A stretch of DNA of 64,000 bases from Shewanella marinintestina (GTDB lineage: Bacteria > Pseudomonadota > Gammaproteobacteria > Enterobacterales > Shewanellaceae), in the NCBI RefSeq assembly GCF_023283845.1, contig NZ_JAKILC010000001.1, positions 372,001 to 436,000 on the forward strand, given 5' to 3'. How positions within the stretch are numbered: position 1 is the first letter of the stretch; every line of letters begins with the position of its first letter. The notes under the pieces were generated by a model. That model saw only the letters and a program-made list of their open reading frames with translations, made no database searches and was not told the origin of the DNA. Below are positions 52,330-61,043 of this stretch, piece by piece. Both the position numbers and the translations under genes were made by a program.

Positions 52330-54939
52330 ATGGTCAAACCTATAACAACACAAGCAAAACTGACTAACTGGCGATCAAGTTTGCCAATGCAGTTTATGTT
52401 AATCCAACTTTTTGTCGCTGCGGTGATAATTATTGCCAGTGTTTGGTTTTTAAAAACCATTGAACGTGACAGACTAGTTGATAATCAAACTTCGCTCAGT
52501 ATTAATCTCGGTAAAACCATTACAGCAAAATTACAAAAGAAAACCAGCCGGATTGAAAACCTTGCGGTTTCCATTGGAGCTCTAGGAGAGATCAATCAAC
52601 AAACCCCAGAGCAATTAATTCTAGCCGTACCTGCAATTCTGAATCAAACTGGTCAGCAAGAGGTTATTCTTGGAGGTGGTATTTGGCCTGAGCCATTTAT
52701 GTTTGATAACTCACGCAAAAAAGATAGCTACTTCTGGTCCCGTAATAGCGTTGATGAGCTAATAAAAGTCAATGATTATAATGCGGAATCAATTGCAGAT
52801 TACGTTGACGAAAATTGGTATGTGCCCGCCAAATTTTACCCGAAAGATACCACTTATTGGTCAAAGTCTTATATTGACCCTTACACTCAAAACGCCATGA
52901 TCACAGCGTCTGTACCTATGTGGTCAGATCATCAGTTTATTGGCGTATCAACCGTTGATATAGCCCTGTCGAGTCTCGATGACTTTTTCAGCACTGCGGT
53001 CGCAAACACTGGTGGCTATGTGTTTGCCCTCGATCAACAGAATCGATTATTATCTTACCCAGACAATGAGAGTAACGATAACCAGGCAATTAAAAATAGT
53101 CAGCTTTTCCAGCCATTCGCCGACTTTGCCAAAAGCCACCCTGCTTTTACACCATTACAAAATAAAATTTCGAAGATTGATCAGCAGTTCATAAAGACTG
53201 CAAACAATACGAAAGCCTATGAAGATGGTCAACTGAGCAATGTGATAACCAATACCCCATCTCAAGAGCGTAAAAAGTTAATCGCTATGATTAATCAGAA
53301 CGCCAACAACCCGCTTAAAGATGTCGAAGTATTAGCTAGCATCCAATTGACCAATGATCCAAGATTAAATGAGCCTGTATTGGTTAGTGTATTTTTGATG
53401 CCAGGCACTTACTGGAAAATCATTCTGGTTACCCCGTTATCGAGTATTAACTACAACAGTCAATCCTTAGCAAGCTCAGTGGGGATCTATTTGGTTGGTA
53501 TCCAAATTCTCGCATTAATGTTGCTGTTTATTATGCAGAATAAGTTGTTCATACACCCGATTAGCAGAATGGTTGCCGCATTAAATGACAGTAACCCTGC
53601 AAAAGTTGAGTTAGAAGCAACCACGCGAAATGATGAAATAGGCATGTTGGCAAAAGCATTTAGTTCACGTACTAGGCAGCTGGAGATCGCGTTGGCAAGC
53701 TTAGATGCAACAAACCTCGCACTAGAGCAACAATTAGATGTACAACAACAAGCACAAACAGAGCTAAAAGAAAAAACAGAACAACTCAATAGTGTACTTA
53801 ACTCTGCCAGTAACTTAATTTTTATTAGTGATCTAAATGGTCAATTAACTTTAGTCAATAATCAGGTCTGTTTGACGTTTGCGCGTAATAGAGGTGAGCT
53901 TCTTGGTGCTAAAACCCATTTAATAATGCCAAGAGAAATCGCTCAAGTTAATGCAAAGAATGATCAAACCGTTATCGATACACAGCAAGAGCTCAGCTAT
54001 GAGCAAAGCTTTCCGGTAAAAGATAAACAACATACCTACTTAGTCACTAAATTCCCCATTTTAAATAATCAAAACCAGATAAGCGCAGTGGGCACCATTG
54101 CATTTGACATTAGCGCCAGTAAAGTTCTCGAACGTAAAAAAAGTGCCCAGTTTGAAATTTTAGCCAAAGAGACTTCCGATAATATTCGTTTTATAGAGAA
54201 ACTCGAACAAACGAATAAGCGTCTGTTAAGTGAATCGCAAAATGCTAAAGCAGAGTCGAATCGCCGCGTCAACTTTGAACAAGTAAAGTTAGATAATCAG
54301 GCTTTATATCCATCTTTAGTGGCTGCGATTGTTAAACCTATATTTAGAAAACAAGATGATTTAGCTGCTAATGCCTATCGCTTAGCAAATGGTGATCTTG
54401 ATGCCAAAGAGTTTACTCACTCTCTTTCAGCTCAAACCGAGAGGCTACGGCACTTAGAATATCTATTCTCCGCTCAAGATTATGTCACCAAGCCAATCGA
54501 CCTAGTACTGTTATTAGAGCATATCGTCGCCCTACTCGCTCCGAAGTTAAGTAGCAAGGATATAGAGCTAAGCATCCACAGTGAGAGTCGACTTATTGTC
54601 GAGGGGATACATTGGCATTATTTACTGGTGTTTTATCGAGCCATTAGTAACACCATTAATGACGCTTTTTATCAAAAAGCGACAGGGCAAAAAATTAACG
54701 TCAACCTGAGCAAAGACAATCAGCAGATCCATATTAATATCAGTGACAATGGCAAAGGCTTTACACAAGAAAACCTAGATAAATTACAATCAGCACTGAC
54801 TAATAACGAAGTCAAAGGCACACTGTCAGCGTTATCTATTTGGCTTATGAGTGAGTTTAATGGCCAACTTACAGTGAGCTCGTTAACTGATAATGCCTTT
54901 TCGACCCAATTAAACTGCACATTATTAGTTAGCAAATAG
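52330..54939 (+). CDS. dCache-HAMP-PAS sensor with degenerate histidine-kinase core
   Basis: An 869-residue membrane sensor. It has TM1 at about 21-42, a large periplasmic dCache-like domain (about 50-375, with WSKSYIDPYTQNAMITASVP), TM2 at about 384-404, HAMP (about 405-455), a coiled coil, a PAS domain (about 485-600), and a histidine-kinase-like C-terminus. The H-box equivalent reads AAIVKPI (665-671), where HEIRTPL is expected, so the phospho-acceptor His is Ala. The N-box Asn region (AISNTINDAF) and G1 box DNGKG (806-810) remain, but the G2 box GxGLG is GTLSAL (830-835). The protein is probably not an autokinase. No response-regulator gene is adjacent. The ribosome-binding site is weak. 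Confidence 0.8.
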   Translation: MVKPITTQAKLTNWRSSLPMQFMLIQLFVAAVIIIASVWFLKTIERDRLVDNQTSLSINLGKTITAKLQKKTSRIENLAVSIGALGEINQQTPEQLILAVPAILNQTGQQEVILGGGIWPEPFMFDNSRKKDSYFWSRNSVDELIKVNDYNAESIADYVDENWYVPAKFYPKDTTYWSKSYIDPYTQNAMITASVPMWSDHQFIGVSTVDIALSSLDDFFSTAVANTGGYVFALDQQNRLLSYPDNESNDNQAIKNSQLFQPFADFAKSHPAFTPLQNKISKIDQQFIKTANNTKAYEDGQLSNVITNTPSQERKKLIAMINQNANNPLKDVEVLASIQLTNDPRLNEPVLVSVFLMPGTYWKIILVTPLSSINYNSQSLASSVGIYLVGIQILALMLLFIMQNKLFIHPISRMVAALNDSNPAKVELEATTRNDEIGMLAKAFSSRTRQLEIALASLDATNLALEQQLDVQQQAQTELKEKTEQLNSVLNSASNLIFISDLNGQLTLVNNQVCLTFARNRGELLGAKTHLIMPREIAQVNAKNDQTVIDTQQELSYEQSFPVKDKQHTYLVTKFPILNNQNQISAVGTIAFDISASKVLERKKSAQFEILAKETSDNIRFIEKLEQTNKRLLSESQNAKAESNRRVNFEQVKLDNQALYPSLVAAIVKPIFRKQDDLAANAYRLANGDLDAKEFTHSLSAQTERLRHLEYLFSAQDYVTKPIDLVLLLEHIVALLAPKLSSKDIELSIHSESRLIVEGIHWHYLLVFYRAISNTINDAFYQKATGQKINVNLSKDNQQIHINISDNGKGFTQENLDKLQSALTNNEVKGTLSALSIWLMSEFNGQLTVSSLTDNAFSTQLNCTLLVSK

Positions 54940-55020
54940 CAAAGCAGTAACAAAATCACCTCGCCGGCCCACACGAGTTATATCGACTCGTATCAACCGT
55001 TAAGTGACTCTCACTTCGCC

Positions 55021-55057
55021 ACTAAAAAGCGCCATACTATGTACGGCGCTTTTTAGT
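55021..55057. terminator. Bidirectional terminator between the sensor and retropepsin-like genes
   Basis: ACTAAAAAGCGCC (55021-55033) pairs perfectly over 13 bp with GGCGCTTTTTAGT (55045-55057). T-runs are present in both directions between convergent genes. Confidence 0.95.
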
Positions 55058-55099
55058 GTCTCTTGTTAAACTCGTAGCTTTATAGAGTCTAGTAATAAG

Positions 55100-55972
55100 C
55101 TAAAGTGATACGTCAACGATATAGTGGCCTTGGAGCCAGTTGCGGCCTATTAATAGTTTGTAAGACATTTTGCTTCTATCTCTTAGATTAACCTTAACCT
55201 TATACTCTTGTCCCGGCTCCCCCACATTCAACTCAACCATGTAACGGATCTCACTGCCCTGTGCGTTTCTAATTAGTGACGTTTCGACAATACGTGACTT
55301 AACCACATGAGACTCGCCTTTCTCATTTTCGGTCGTGAAATGAATAACTTTACCGATATTCTTTTCCATATCAGGGTCTTCATTGTCAATTTTCATGTCA
55401 TAAGCATGCAACGAATTCTCTACAGCTCCAGTATCAATACGAGTCTTAAACTTTAAACCCGACTCGACAATGCTAATTGATGCCGTTGGGCCAATCAGTT
55501 TCTTTTCGGAAACATCGACGACATACCGGTCTTTGAGCCAATTACGACCAATAAGCAACTTGTAATCCATGTGGCTACGGTCTCTTAAATTAACTCTAAC
55601 CGTTCGCTCCTTTCCTTTAAAACCGACGTCTAAATCGACCATATAACGAGTCTCTCTACCTTGAGAGTTACTCACGGTAGATGTCTTAACGATTTTAGCT
55701 GTTAAACGTTTCTGCTCACCGGCATTATTTTCAGTAGTAAAAGACACCATTTTGCCAACATTGTCTTTCATTCGTTTGGCACTTCCACCTTCAACCTTAA
55801 TATCAAAAGCATGCAAAGAGGTATTTCCCGCTCCGGTGTCGATACGAGCAACATAGGAAAGATCTGCATGGGCTACTGACATTTTAGCTGTTGAGCCGAT
55901 GACAGCTTTGTCACTTGCCGCAGATACAGAAGTACTGAGGATCAATAAGCACAACCCAACTCTTTTAAGCAT
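55100..55972 (-). CDS. Exported tandem retropepsin-like (PF05618-type) protein
   Basis: The 290-residue protein has a signal peptide (residues 1-18, VSA). Two homologous lobes follow, about 23-155 and 158-290. Each lobe has an aspartic-protease motif, ARIDTGAGNTSLHA (D45) and TRIDTGAVENSLHA (D180). Each also has ETRYMVDLDVG or EIRYMVELNVG, a VNLRDRS block, and the second hydrophobic-Gly block YKLLIGRNWL. The lobes resemble the family once called ATP-dependent zinc proteases, now viewed as retropepsin-like. Single-lobe members would need to dimerise; here both halves are in one chain, as in pepsin. Activity and substrate are unknown. It is a monocistronic unit. Confidence 0.85.
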   Translation of the reverse strand: MLKRVGLCLLILSTSVSAASDKAVIGSTAKMSVAHADLSYVARIDTGAGNTSLHAFDIKVEGGSAKRMKDNVGKMVSFTTENNAGEQKRLTAKIVKTSTVSNSQGRETRYMVDLDVGFKGKERTVRVNLRDRSHMDYKLLIGRNWLKDRYVVDVSEKKLIGPTASISIVESGLKFKTRIDTGAVENSLHAYDMKIDNEDPDMEKNIGKVIHFTTENEKGESHVVKSRIVETSLIRNAQGSEIRYMVELNVGEPGQEYKVKVNLRDRSKMSYKLLIGRNWLQGHYIVDVSL

Positions 55973-56132
55973 TGTAATTCCTTAATAAATAAAAATAATC
56001 TGGAACATCTTGCGCTAATGATAGCAAGGTTTAGCCATCATTGATGCACCTGTTAATATGCCACAGCAAAGCTGAATATAAGCTTGCTTAAAACATATAA
56101 CTCGATTGAACGCCGATGAACAGGGTTATAGC

Positions 56133-56429
56133 TTAACCGATAAAATTAAGCACAAACAAACTAAACAATGATGCCGTACACACACAATGGCATAACGGCC
56201 AATTCAAATTAACTGGAGCATTTAAAGAACGGAAATTACGATAAAATTGCACCGCGAGCCAGACTAAAATAAAGGGCACAAACGGTAAAGAAATCACTAA
56301 TGGAAAAAAGCCCCAACCAAGATCGAAAGCATTGTGACTAAATAGTCTAAGACAAAACAAAAATATTAATAAACAAGCATAGACAAGCAAGTGCTGTTTA
56401 TTTAGTGAGGTTTTAACCTTGCTGAGCAT
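56133..56429 (-). CDS. Uncharacterised small membrane protein
   Basis: The ATG at 56429 has AAGGAG six bases upstream, a strong start; an upstream in-frame extension is not supported. The 98-residue product has three likely membrane segments: about residues 13-29 (LVYACLLIFLFCLRLF), 41-62 and 80-97. The last contains CHCVCTASLFSLF. No family was recognised and the neighbours are unrelated. Confidence 0.65.
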   Translation of the reverse strand: MLSKVKTSLNKQHLLVYACLLIFLFCLRLFSHNAFDLGWGFFPLVISLPFVPFILVWLAVQFYRNFRSLNAPVNLNWPLCHCVCTASLFSLFVLNFIG

Positions 56430-56528
56430 CGCTTTCTCCTTTATCGATACTGCAACATTATGCCTATAAGTCAAAACCAACAAGCGAGCTAGACTAAAAT
56501 ACTGTAACTAAATATAAAATAGGTATGC

Positions 56529-56882
56529 CTATGCAGCCAACAATCGACCGATCTCTTGATCAAATAGGTTCTTAATTAAGCATGAAAACTCAGCAATAAA
56601 TAAGGTCTGCTCAGCTGTTGCTTTTTGATCTGCAACTCGAGCTAAAATCTCTTCTAAATCATAAACAATCGAATCGACTTCACGGACCACAAGATTGCGC
56701 TGTGCAAAAGTTAACGAGGGGTTTTGACCACAAACCATGATGATTTGGGCAGCAAGTTGCTCTTCAAATAACTCCATCACGGTGTCATCTGCAGCGCTTT
56801 TCTGATGTGAATCTGCAAAAATACCTAAATGTTCAGTCAAATACTGAACTAGGTGGATGTACCCATCTTTATCGGTAACCAT
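56529..56882 (-). CDS. DUF3802-like protein
   Basis: The 117-residue product starting at ATG 56882 (MVTDKDGYIHLVQYLTEHL, with AGG six bases upstream) is all-helical and acidic. Blocks VMELFEEQLAAQIIMVC, REVDSIVYDLEEILA and IKNLFDQEIGRLL recall the DUF3802 family of Shewanella and relatives, which has no known function. The family name is from memory of the pattern and is moderately sure. It has no signal peptide or membrane segment. Confidence 0.7.
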   Translation of the reverse strand: MVTDKDGYIHLVQYLTEHLGIFADSHQKSAADDTVMELFEEQLAAQIIMVCGQNPSLTFAQRNLVVREVDSIVYDLEEILARVADQKATAEQTLFIAEFSCLIKNLFDQEIGRLLAA

Positions 56883-57102
56883 ATTCAACCTAAAACACAT
56901 AAATGTGTGCACTGCTAAGCACTTAAAAACGGCTTAGCCACCATTATTATTCAATTGTTCTAGGCCGAATATTATCTGAGTTTTGCTGTAATTGAAATAT
57001 TCGTAAGCTAAATGGTAAAACTCATAGCATTCACTTATATACTATAGGCTCGCGACTTCTTTTTTAATAAAGAAGTTTTCCTCTAAAAAATCGCAATAAA
57101 AA

Positions 57103-57139
57103 GGCCAATTAATCAACGAAAAAAATCAATTAATTGACC
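57103..57139. repeat. Inverted repeat downstream of yceI
   Basis: GGcCAATTAAT (57103-57113) is complementary, except for one position, to ATTAATTGaCC (57129-57139). The 15-base loop contains an A7 tract. It lies 29 bp beyond the yceI stop. With the T-run inside the loop it is not a regular terminator. Confidence 0.6.
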
Positions 57140-57167
57140 GATTAAGCGATGACAATAACAAACTTAA

Positions 57168-57743
57168 TTATTGTGTAAGGTTAAGAATAAACGATACAGG
57201 TACAGCCTTACTGATTGCCGACAGCCCTGCAATTTCGCGTAGTTTTTCGACGCCAGCCGATAAACCAAAGCTATCAGCATTTACAATAACAGGCATTACA
57301 CTCGATACCAATAAATGTGTATTTGAAAGCTTAGCAATGTTCACAGTGAAAGCCATCGTTTGCTTTTGGCCGTGTAATTCAACTTCACCGTCAACTTTTA
57401 CGACTTTCGCTGCCCCAACAGCTAATCCCTTAACCAGATTAGGATCAACCTTAGCTGTTAGCGTTAGTTTAGGGTACTTATCCACCTCAAATAGCAATGA
57501 GCCCATACGTTCATCTCTTATCTCAACATTAGTAACAACGCTGGCAAGAGAAACGGCGAAATTAAACTGTCCTTTATCATTTAACGTGCCATCTATCGAA
57601 GTAAAGTGGTGAACTTCAGCAATATCCCCTTTTTTAATAGAGATAAAGTTTACGTTTGAACTGGTGTTGTCAACATTCCATGTACCGGCTGAAGCCATTA
57701 GCGATAAAGGCAATAGCAATAAACCCGTAATGATACTCTTCAT
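57168..57743 (-). CDS. YceI-family periplasmic protein
   Basis: The 191-residue product has a signal peptide (1-19, ending ASAG) and the YceI lipocalin-like beta-barrel, with WNVDNTSSNVNFISIKKGDIAEVHHF and the later KVDGEVELHGQKQTMAFTV. YceI proteins bind isoprenoid or amphiphilic ligands in the periplasm. GAGGGAACG precedes the ATG. It appears to stand alone. Confidence 0.88.
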   Translation of the reverse strand: MKSIITGLLLLPLSLMASAGTWNVDNTSSNVNFISIKKGDIAEVHHFTSIDGTLNDKGQFNFAVSLASVVTNVEIRDERMGSLLFEVDKYPKLTLTAKVDPNLVKGLAVGAAKVVKVDGEVELHGQKQTMAFTVNIAKLSNTHLLVSSVMPVIVNADSFGLSAGVEKLREIAGLSAISKAVPVSFILNLTQ

Positions 57744-58199
57744 GTCCGTTCCCTCTTATTTAGAAAATGATATTTAAATTGTAGTGTTTAAATTATGATA
57801 CCTATCAATAATTAAGCTAGCACTAATCTAACATGCTTCCACATTAGGCGGAGTGATTTTTACCTATAACAATTTATATTCATCACTTATTTTAGGGCAT
57901 GTTTACTGTCCTAGCCGCTTTTTAAAAATCTAAAGGTTCTAGGAAACTGGGGAAATAGCCGGTATTTGCAAACCAACGGACTTATAGATTGTTCGAGCTA
58001 AGCTCCGAACCTTTTAATGATTTTCTCGTTTGACTAACGAGTATAGAAGTGAGATGGGCAACTTTCTTATTAAGGAACCATTTAAAAATAGTTATGATTT
58101 CAAAGGATAAACAAGCTGGTATTGCATATACATTTTAAACACATAAATACCAATAAAAACAATTAAAAAGCCACGCTGAACGTGGCTTTTTAATTTCAA
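57744..58199. other. Intergenic, 456 bp, structured sequence of unknown meaning
   Basis: No gene was seen. AAAGGTTC (57932-57939) is complementary to GAACCTTT (58007-58014). Just inside the right arm, GTTCGAGC/GCTCCGAAC (about 57991-58010) forms an imperfect hairpin followed by CTTTTAATGATTTT on the plus strand. CTCGTT-tgact-AACGAG (58025-58041) is a further palindrome. It may hold the yceI promoter or a small RNA. The pdxH terminator occupies 58162-58194. Confidence 0.4.
58162..58194. terminator. Intrinsic terminator of pdxH
   Basis: ATTAAAAAGCCACG (58162-58175) pairs perfectly over 14 bp with CGTGGCTTTTTAAT (58181-58194). It lies 6 bp beyond the pdxH stop and is symmetric enough to work both ways. 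Confidence 0.94.
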
Positions 58200-58838
58200 T
58201 TACGGCGCTAAGCGGCTGCGCTGCCAAGCGTCAGCAACTTTGGTATATATAAAACGGTCATGCAGCCTATGTTCGCCACCTTGCCAAAACTCAATGCTGC
58301 TTGGGCGAACCAAATAGCCGCCCCAAAACTTAGGTAGAGGAACATCACCATTAGCAAACTTTGCTTTCATCTCAGCAAACTTAGACTCTAATGCTTTTCG
58401 GGCGCTAATCGGGCTCGATTGCTTAGAGACCCAAGCTGCTATTTGGCTTTCTTTAGGTCGACTCATGAAGTACTTCAATACTTCTGTCTTTGATAATGGC
58501 TCAGCCACACCGGTCACAGCGACCTGTTTTTCTAGACTGTGCCAAGGGAATAAAATACTAACGTTGGCATTATTAGCAATATGCAGTGCTTTACGACTTT
58601 CTAGGTTGGTAAAAAATACAAAGCCATCATTATCAAAACGCTTCAATAACACAATACGCTGGAACGGCTGGCCATGCTCATCAACTGTCGCCACAGACAT
58701 GGCGGTAGGGTCTTGAATTTTTGAATCGCGAACCACCTCAAGCCAAGCGTTAAACAGCACCATAGGATCACTCGGTACATCTTCACTGTGTAACTCGCCT
58801 AACGTGTATTCTCGTCTAATATCGCTAATCTCTGACAT
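58200..58838 (-). CDS. pdxH: Pyridoxamine 5'-phosphate oxidase
   Basis: PdxH is an FMN enzyme that makes pyridoxal 5'-phosphate from PNP or PMP. The 212-residue product (E. coli 218) has [42 protein letters not shown] and the C-terminal signature [23 protein letters not shown] 58838 ([11 protein letters not shown]) fits the family; the upstream extension of eight codons does not. It is a monocistronic unit. Confidence 0.96.
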   Translation of the reverse strand: MSEISDIRREYTLGELHSEDVPSDPMVLFNAWLEVVRDSKIQDPTAMSVATVDEHGQPFQRIVLLKRFDNDGFVFFTNLESRKALHIANNANVSILFPWHSLEKQVAVTGVAEPLSKTEVLKYFMSRPKESQIAAWVSKQSSPISARKALESKFAEMKAKFANGDVPLPKFWGGYLVRPSSIEFWQGGEHRLHDRFIYTKVADAWQRSRLAP

Positions 58839-58862
58839 CCTAGATCCCTTGCAAAACGGCAT

Positions 58863-58894
58863 AAAAAAAGAAGCGCTGTAAACAGTGCTTCTTT
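58863..58894 (-). terminator. Intrinsic terminator of speB
   Basis: AAAGAAGCGCTGT (58867-58879) pairs with ACAGTGCTTCTTT (58882-58894), with one G-T pair and a T-run on the minus strand. It lies about 100 bp after the speB stop and just upstream of pdxH. Confidence 0.8.
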
Positions 58895-58992
58895 AATAAT
58901 AACAATCTTAGACTCATCGCGGGAGACTTTTAACTAATAGTTTATCTCATACAACAAATCCTGATATTACACAGCTTAATCAAATAAAAAGA

Positions 58993-59922
58993 TTACTTAA
59001 TCTTACCGTTTGCTTCAGCCCAAACGTGTAGCATTTCTAAGCCTAATGTTGCACCAGCAAGAGCAGTGATCTCAGCACTATCGTATGCTGGAGCAACTTC
59101 AACAACGTCCATACCGACGATCTTCATACCTTTAAGGCCACGAATAATCTTCATGGCTTTATCGCTTGTTAAACCACCGCAAACCGGCGTGCCTGTGCCA
59201 GGAGCAAAAGCTGGATCCAAACAATCGATATCAAAAGTCACGTATAGTGGCATGTCACCAACACGCTCACGAATTTGAGCAACAATTTCATCAGCAGTCA
59301 AATCGTTAGCAGTGGCAGCATCAATCACTTTAAATAAATGATTAGCAGTATCGTACTCAGTACGAATACCCACTTGAATTGAGTTCTCTGCGGCAATAAT
59401 GCCTTCATTTGGCGCATGGTAGAACATAGTACCGTGATCGTATTTGCTACCTTGGCTATAAGTATCCGTGTGCGCATCAAAGTGCAACAGCGCCATTTTT
59501 CCGTGCTTCTTATAATGAGCACGTAGCAAAGGTAATGTAACGAAATGATCGCCACCAAAGCTCAGCATGGCTTTATCTGCTTCTAAAATCTTAGTTGCAA
59601 AGTCTTCAACACGTTGCGTAAAGTCAGCAGAGTCGCCGCAGTTGTATACTAAGTCGCCAGCATCAACGATTTTAACATGATCGCTAAGTTTAAACTGATA
59701 AGGCCAGCGAGTTTCTTCCCAAGCAAGGTTAACAGATGCATTACGAATTGCACCTGGCCCCATACGGCCACCTGAACGGCCTGTAGTAGCCATATCAAAT
59801 GGCAGGCCTAAAACGACAACGTCTGCATCACCTTCAAGCGGTTTGAAGTCTAGCGGCTGTCTTAAGTAACCAAATGCATTTGAATAAAGCGAATAATCTG
59901 GCTTATCTGCAATAGTGGTCAT
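58993..59922 (-). CDS. speB: Agmatinase SpeB
   Basis: SpeB hydrolyses agmatine to putrescine and urea. The 309-residue binuclear-manganese ureohydrolase shows the metal motifs [17 protein letters not shown] and FDIDCLDP, with [10 protein letters not shown] near the end. ATG 59922 ([11 protein letters not shown]) has GGAG five bases upstream and gives the usual length; a longer in-frame extension overlaps speD and is not credible. It lies 25 bp after speD, so the two are co-transcribed, and it completes the SpeA route from arginine. Confidence 0.95.
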   Translation of the reverse strand: MTTIADKPDYSLYSNAFGYLRQPLDFKPLEGDADVVVLGLPFDMATTGRSGGRMGPGAIRNASVNLAWEETRWPYQFKLSDHVKIVDAGDLVYNCGDSADFTQRVEDFATKILEADKAMLSFGGDHFVTLPLLRAHYKKHGKMALLHFDAHTDTYSQGSKYDHGTMFYHAPNEGIIAAENSIQVGIRTEYDTANHLFKVIDAATANDLTADEIVAQIRERVGDMPLYVTFDIDCLDPAFAPGTGTPVCGGLTSDKAMKIIRGLKGMKIVGMDVVEVAPAYDSAEITALAGATLGLEMLHVWAEANGKIK

Positions 59923-59947
59923 AAATACTCCATAAAAGTGTCTAGAG

Positions 59948-60868
59948 TCACAATACTTCGGCGGACAGTATTTCAGTATCTGCTTGAGTATAATGATTGT
60001 AATTAAATTCATTGGATTGATTTAACTGTAGAACACAACTCGCAAGCCTTCTATTTGAAGGAAAAGACAAGTTATCTACCTGCATATTCATCCCAATGAT
60101 GTCCCAACTGCGGGGGTTCAATATCATTAGCAATTCGGAAAAAATATTGAACGGATAGTGTAAAAAATCCATGTTTGTTTCGACACTCACATAAGAGCTT
60201 CGCTCTTGAGGCGTGATATGTATCGTTATAAATTTGTCTTCAAACAATCCATTGATTGAATATCCACACGGTTGAAACAGGTGATCGTCAAACTCAAAAT
60301 CAGGCAATAAACGCTCTAAATCTAGTCGTTTGCGAATTTCAATACTTGATTGCTTGTCACTACGTAAATATTGCGCAATCTCACCATTAAGATGGTACAT
60401 CAACAAACATGCACTTTTTTCTGTTTGTGCTGCATGTTTAGCACTGTAAAGATAATGATGATGACCGTCTAAGTGGCCTACCCGGTATGCCGAACCAGCA
60501 ATTTTGGTTCTAAGCAGAGCAACATCATCTTCAAAACGAGTTGTTTGTAGATGTGGCGAAAATTCATTTTTACGTTGATAACTAAGCTCTGATATACCAT
60601 CGGAGCCAATTTTATCAATAACACACATAACGGTATCGACTAAACGTGTATTACCACAGGTAATCAATAACAATTTGTGATCCCACACAAACAAACTTGA
60701 TTCACTTAACACATAGGCATCGCAATAAGTATTTGAAAGATTGGATAAGATCTCTGCATCGGCCAATGCCAACGCTTGCCGCCAAAATGATACCGGTAAC
60801 TGCTTTAATGAAACAGCTGTCGCACAGGTTTGCAGCTCTACTTTTTTCTCCGAACCTTCAAAAAACAT
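59948..60868 (-). CDS. speD: S-adenosylmethionine decarboxylase proenzyme, eukaryotic type
   Basis: AdoMet decarboxylase supplies the aminopropyl donor for spermidine-type polyamines. This 306-residue protein resembles the eukaryotic class rather than the short bacterial SpeD. FEGSEKK (3-9) matches the active-site [15 protein letters not shown] (53-61) contains the self-cleavage site, with Ser57 expected to become the pyruvoyl group. C71 in ITCGNT and [10 protein letters not shown] / [18 protein letters not shown] match the later catalytic Ser and His positions. It sits between speA and speB. A strong terminator upstream suggests partly separate transcription from speA. GGAG lies nine bases before the ATG. 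No spermidine synthase gene is in the window. Confidence 0.9.
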   Translation of the reverse strand: MFFEGSEKKVELQTCATAVSLKQLPVSFWRQALALADAEILSNLSNTYCDAYVLSESSLFVWDHKLLLITCGNTRLVDTVMCVIDKIGSDGISELSYQRKNEFSPHLQTTRFEDDVALLRTKIAGSAYRVGHLDGHHHYLYSAKHAAQTEKSACLLMYHLNGEIAQYLRSDKQSSIEIRKRLDLERLLPDFEFDDHLFQPCGYSINGLFEDKFITIHITPQERSSYVSVETNMDFLHYPFNIFSELLMILNPRSWDIIGMNMQVDNLSFPSNRRLASCVLQLNQSNEFNYNHYTQADTEILSAEVL

Positions 60869-60940
60869 CTATCGAAGCTCCTAAACAAAATTACGTGTTA
60901 TTAAATGCCACCAAAGTAAGTGAGCGACTTTACAGTAACC

Positions 60941-60979
60941 TAAAAATAAAACCAGTTTTGAGCGAACTCAAAACTGGTT
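60941..60979 (-). terminator. Intrinsic terminator between speA and speD
   Basis: A perfect 13-bp stem, AACCAGTTTTGAG (60950-60962) with CTCAAAACTGGTT (60967-60979), reads on the minus strand as a UUCG-looped hairpin followed by TTTATTTTTA. It lies 64 bp beyond the speA stop and so limits read-through into speD. Confidence 0.92.
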
Positions 60980-61043
60980 ATAGTACACAAGCTAAAACAC
61001 CTGCTACATTTATTACGTTGCAATTCGCTTAAATCATCACTCG

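Noticed and set aside
57055..57085. Hairpin ACTTCTTT...AAGAAGT as a terminator
   Set aside because: It has a weak A+T stem, is not at the end of any gene on the plus strand, and has only a short T stretch.
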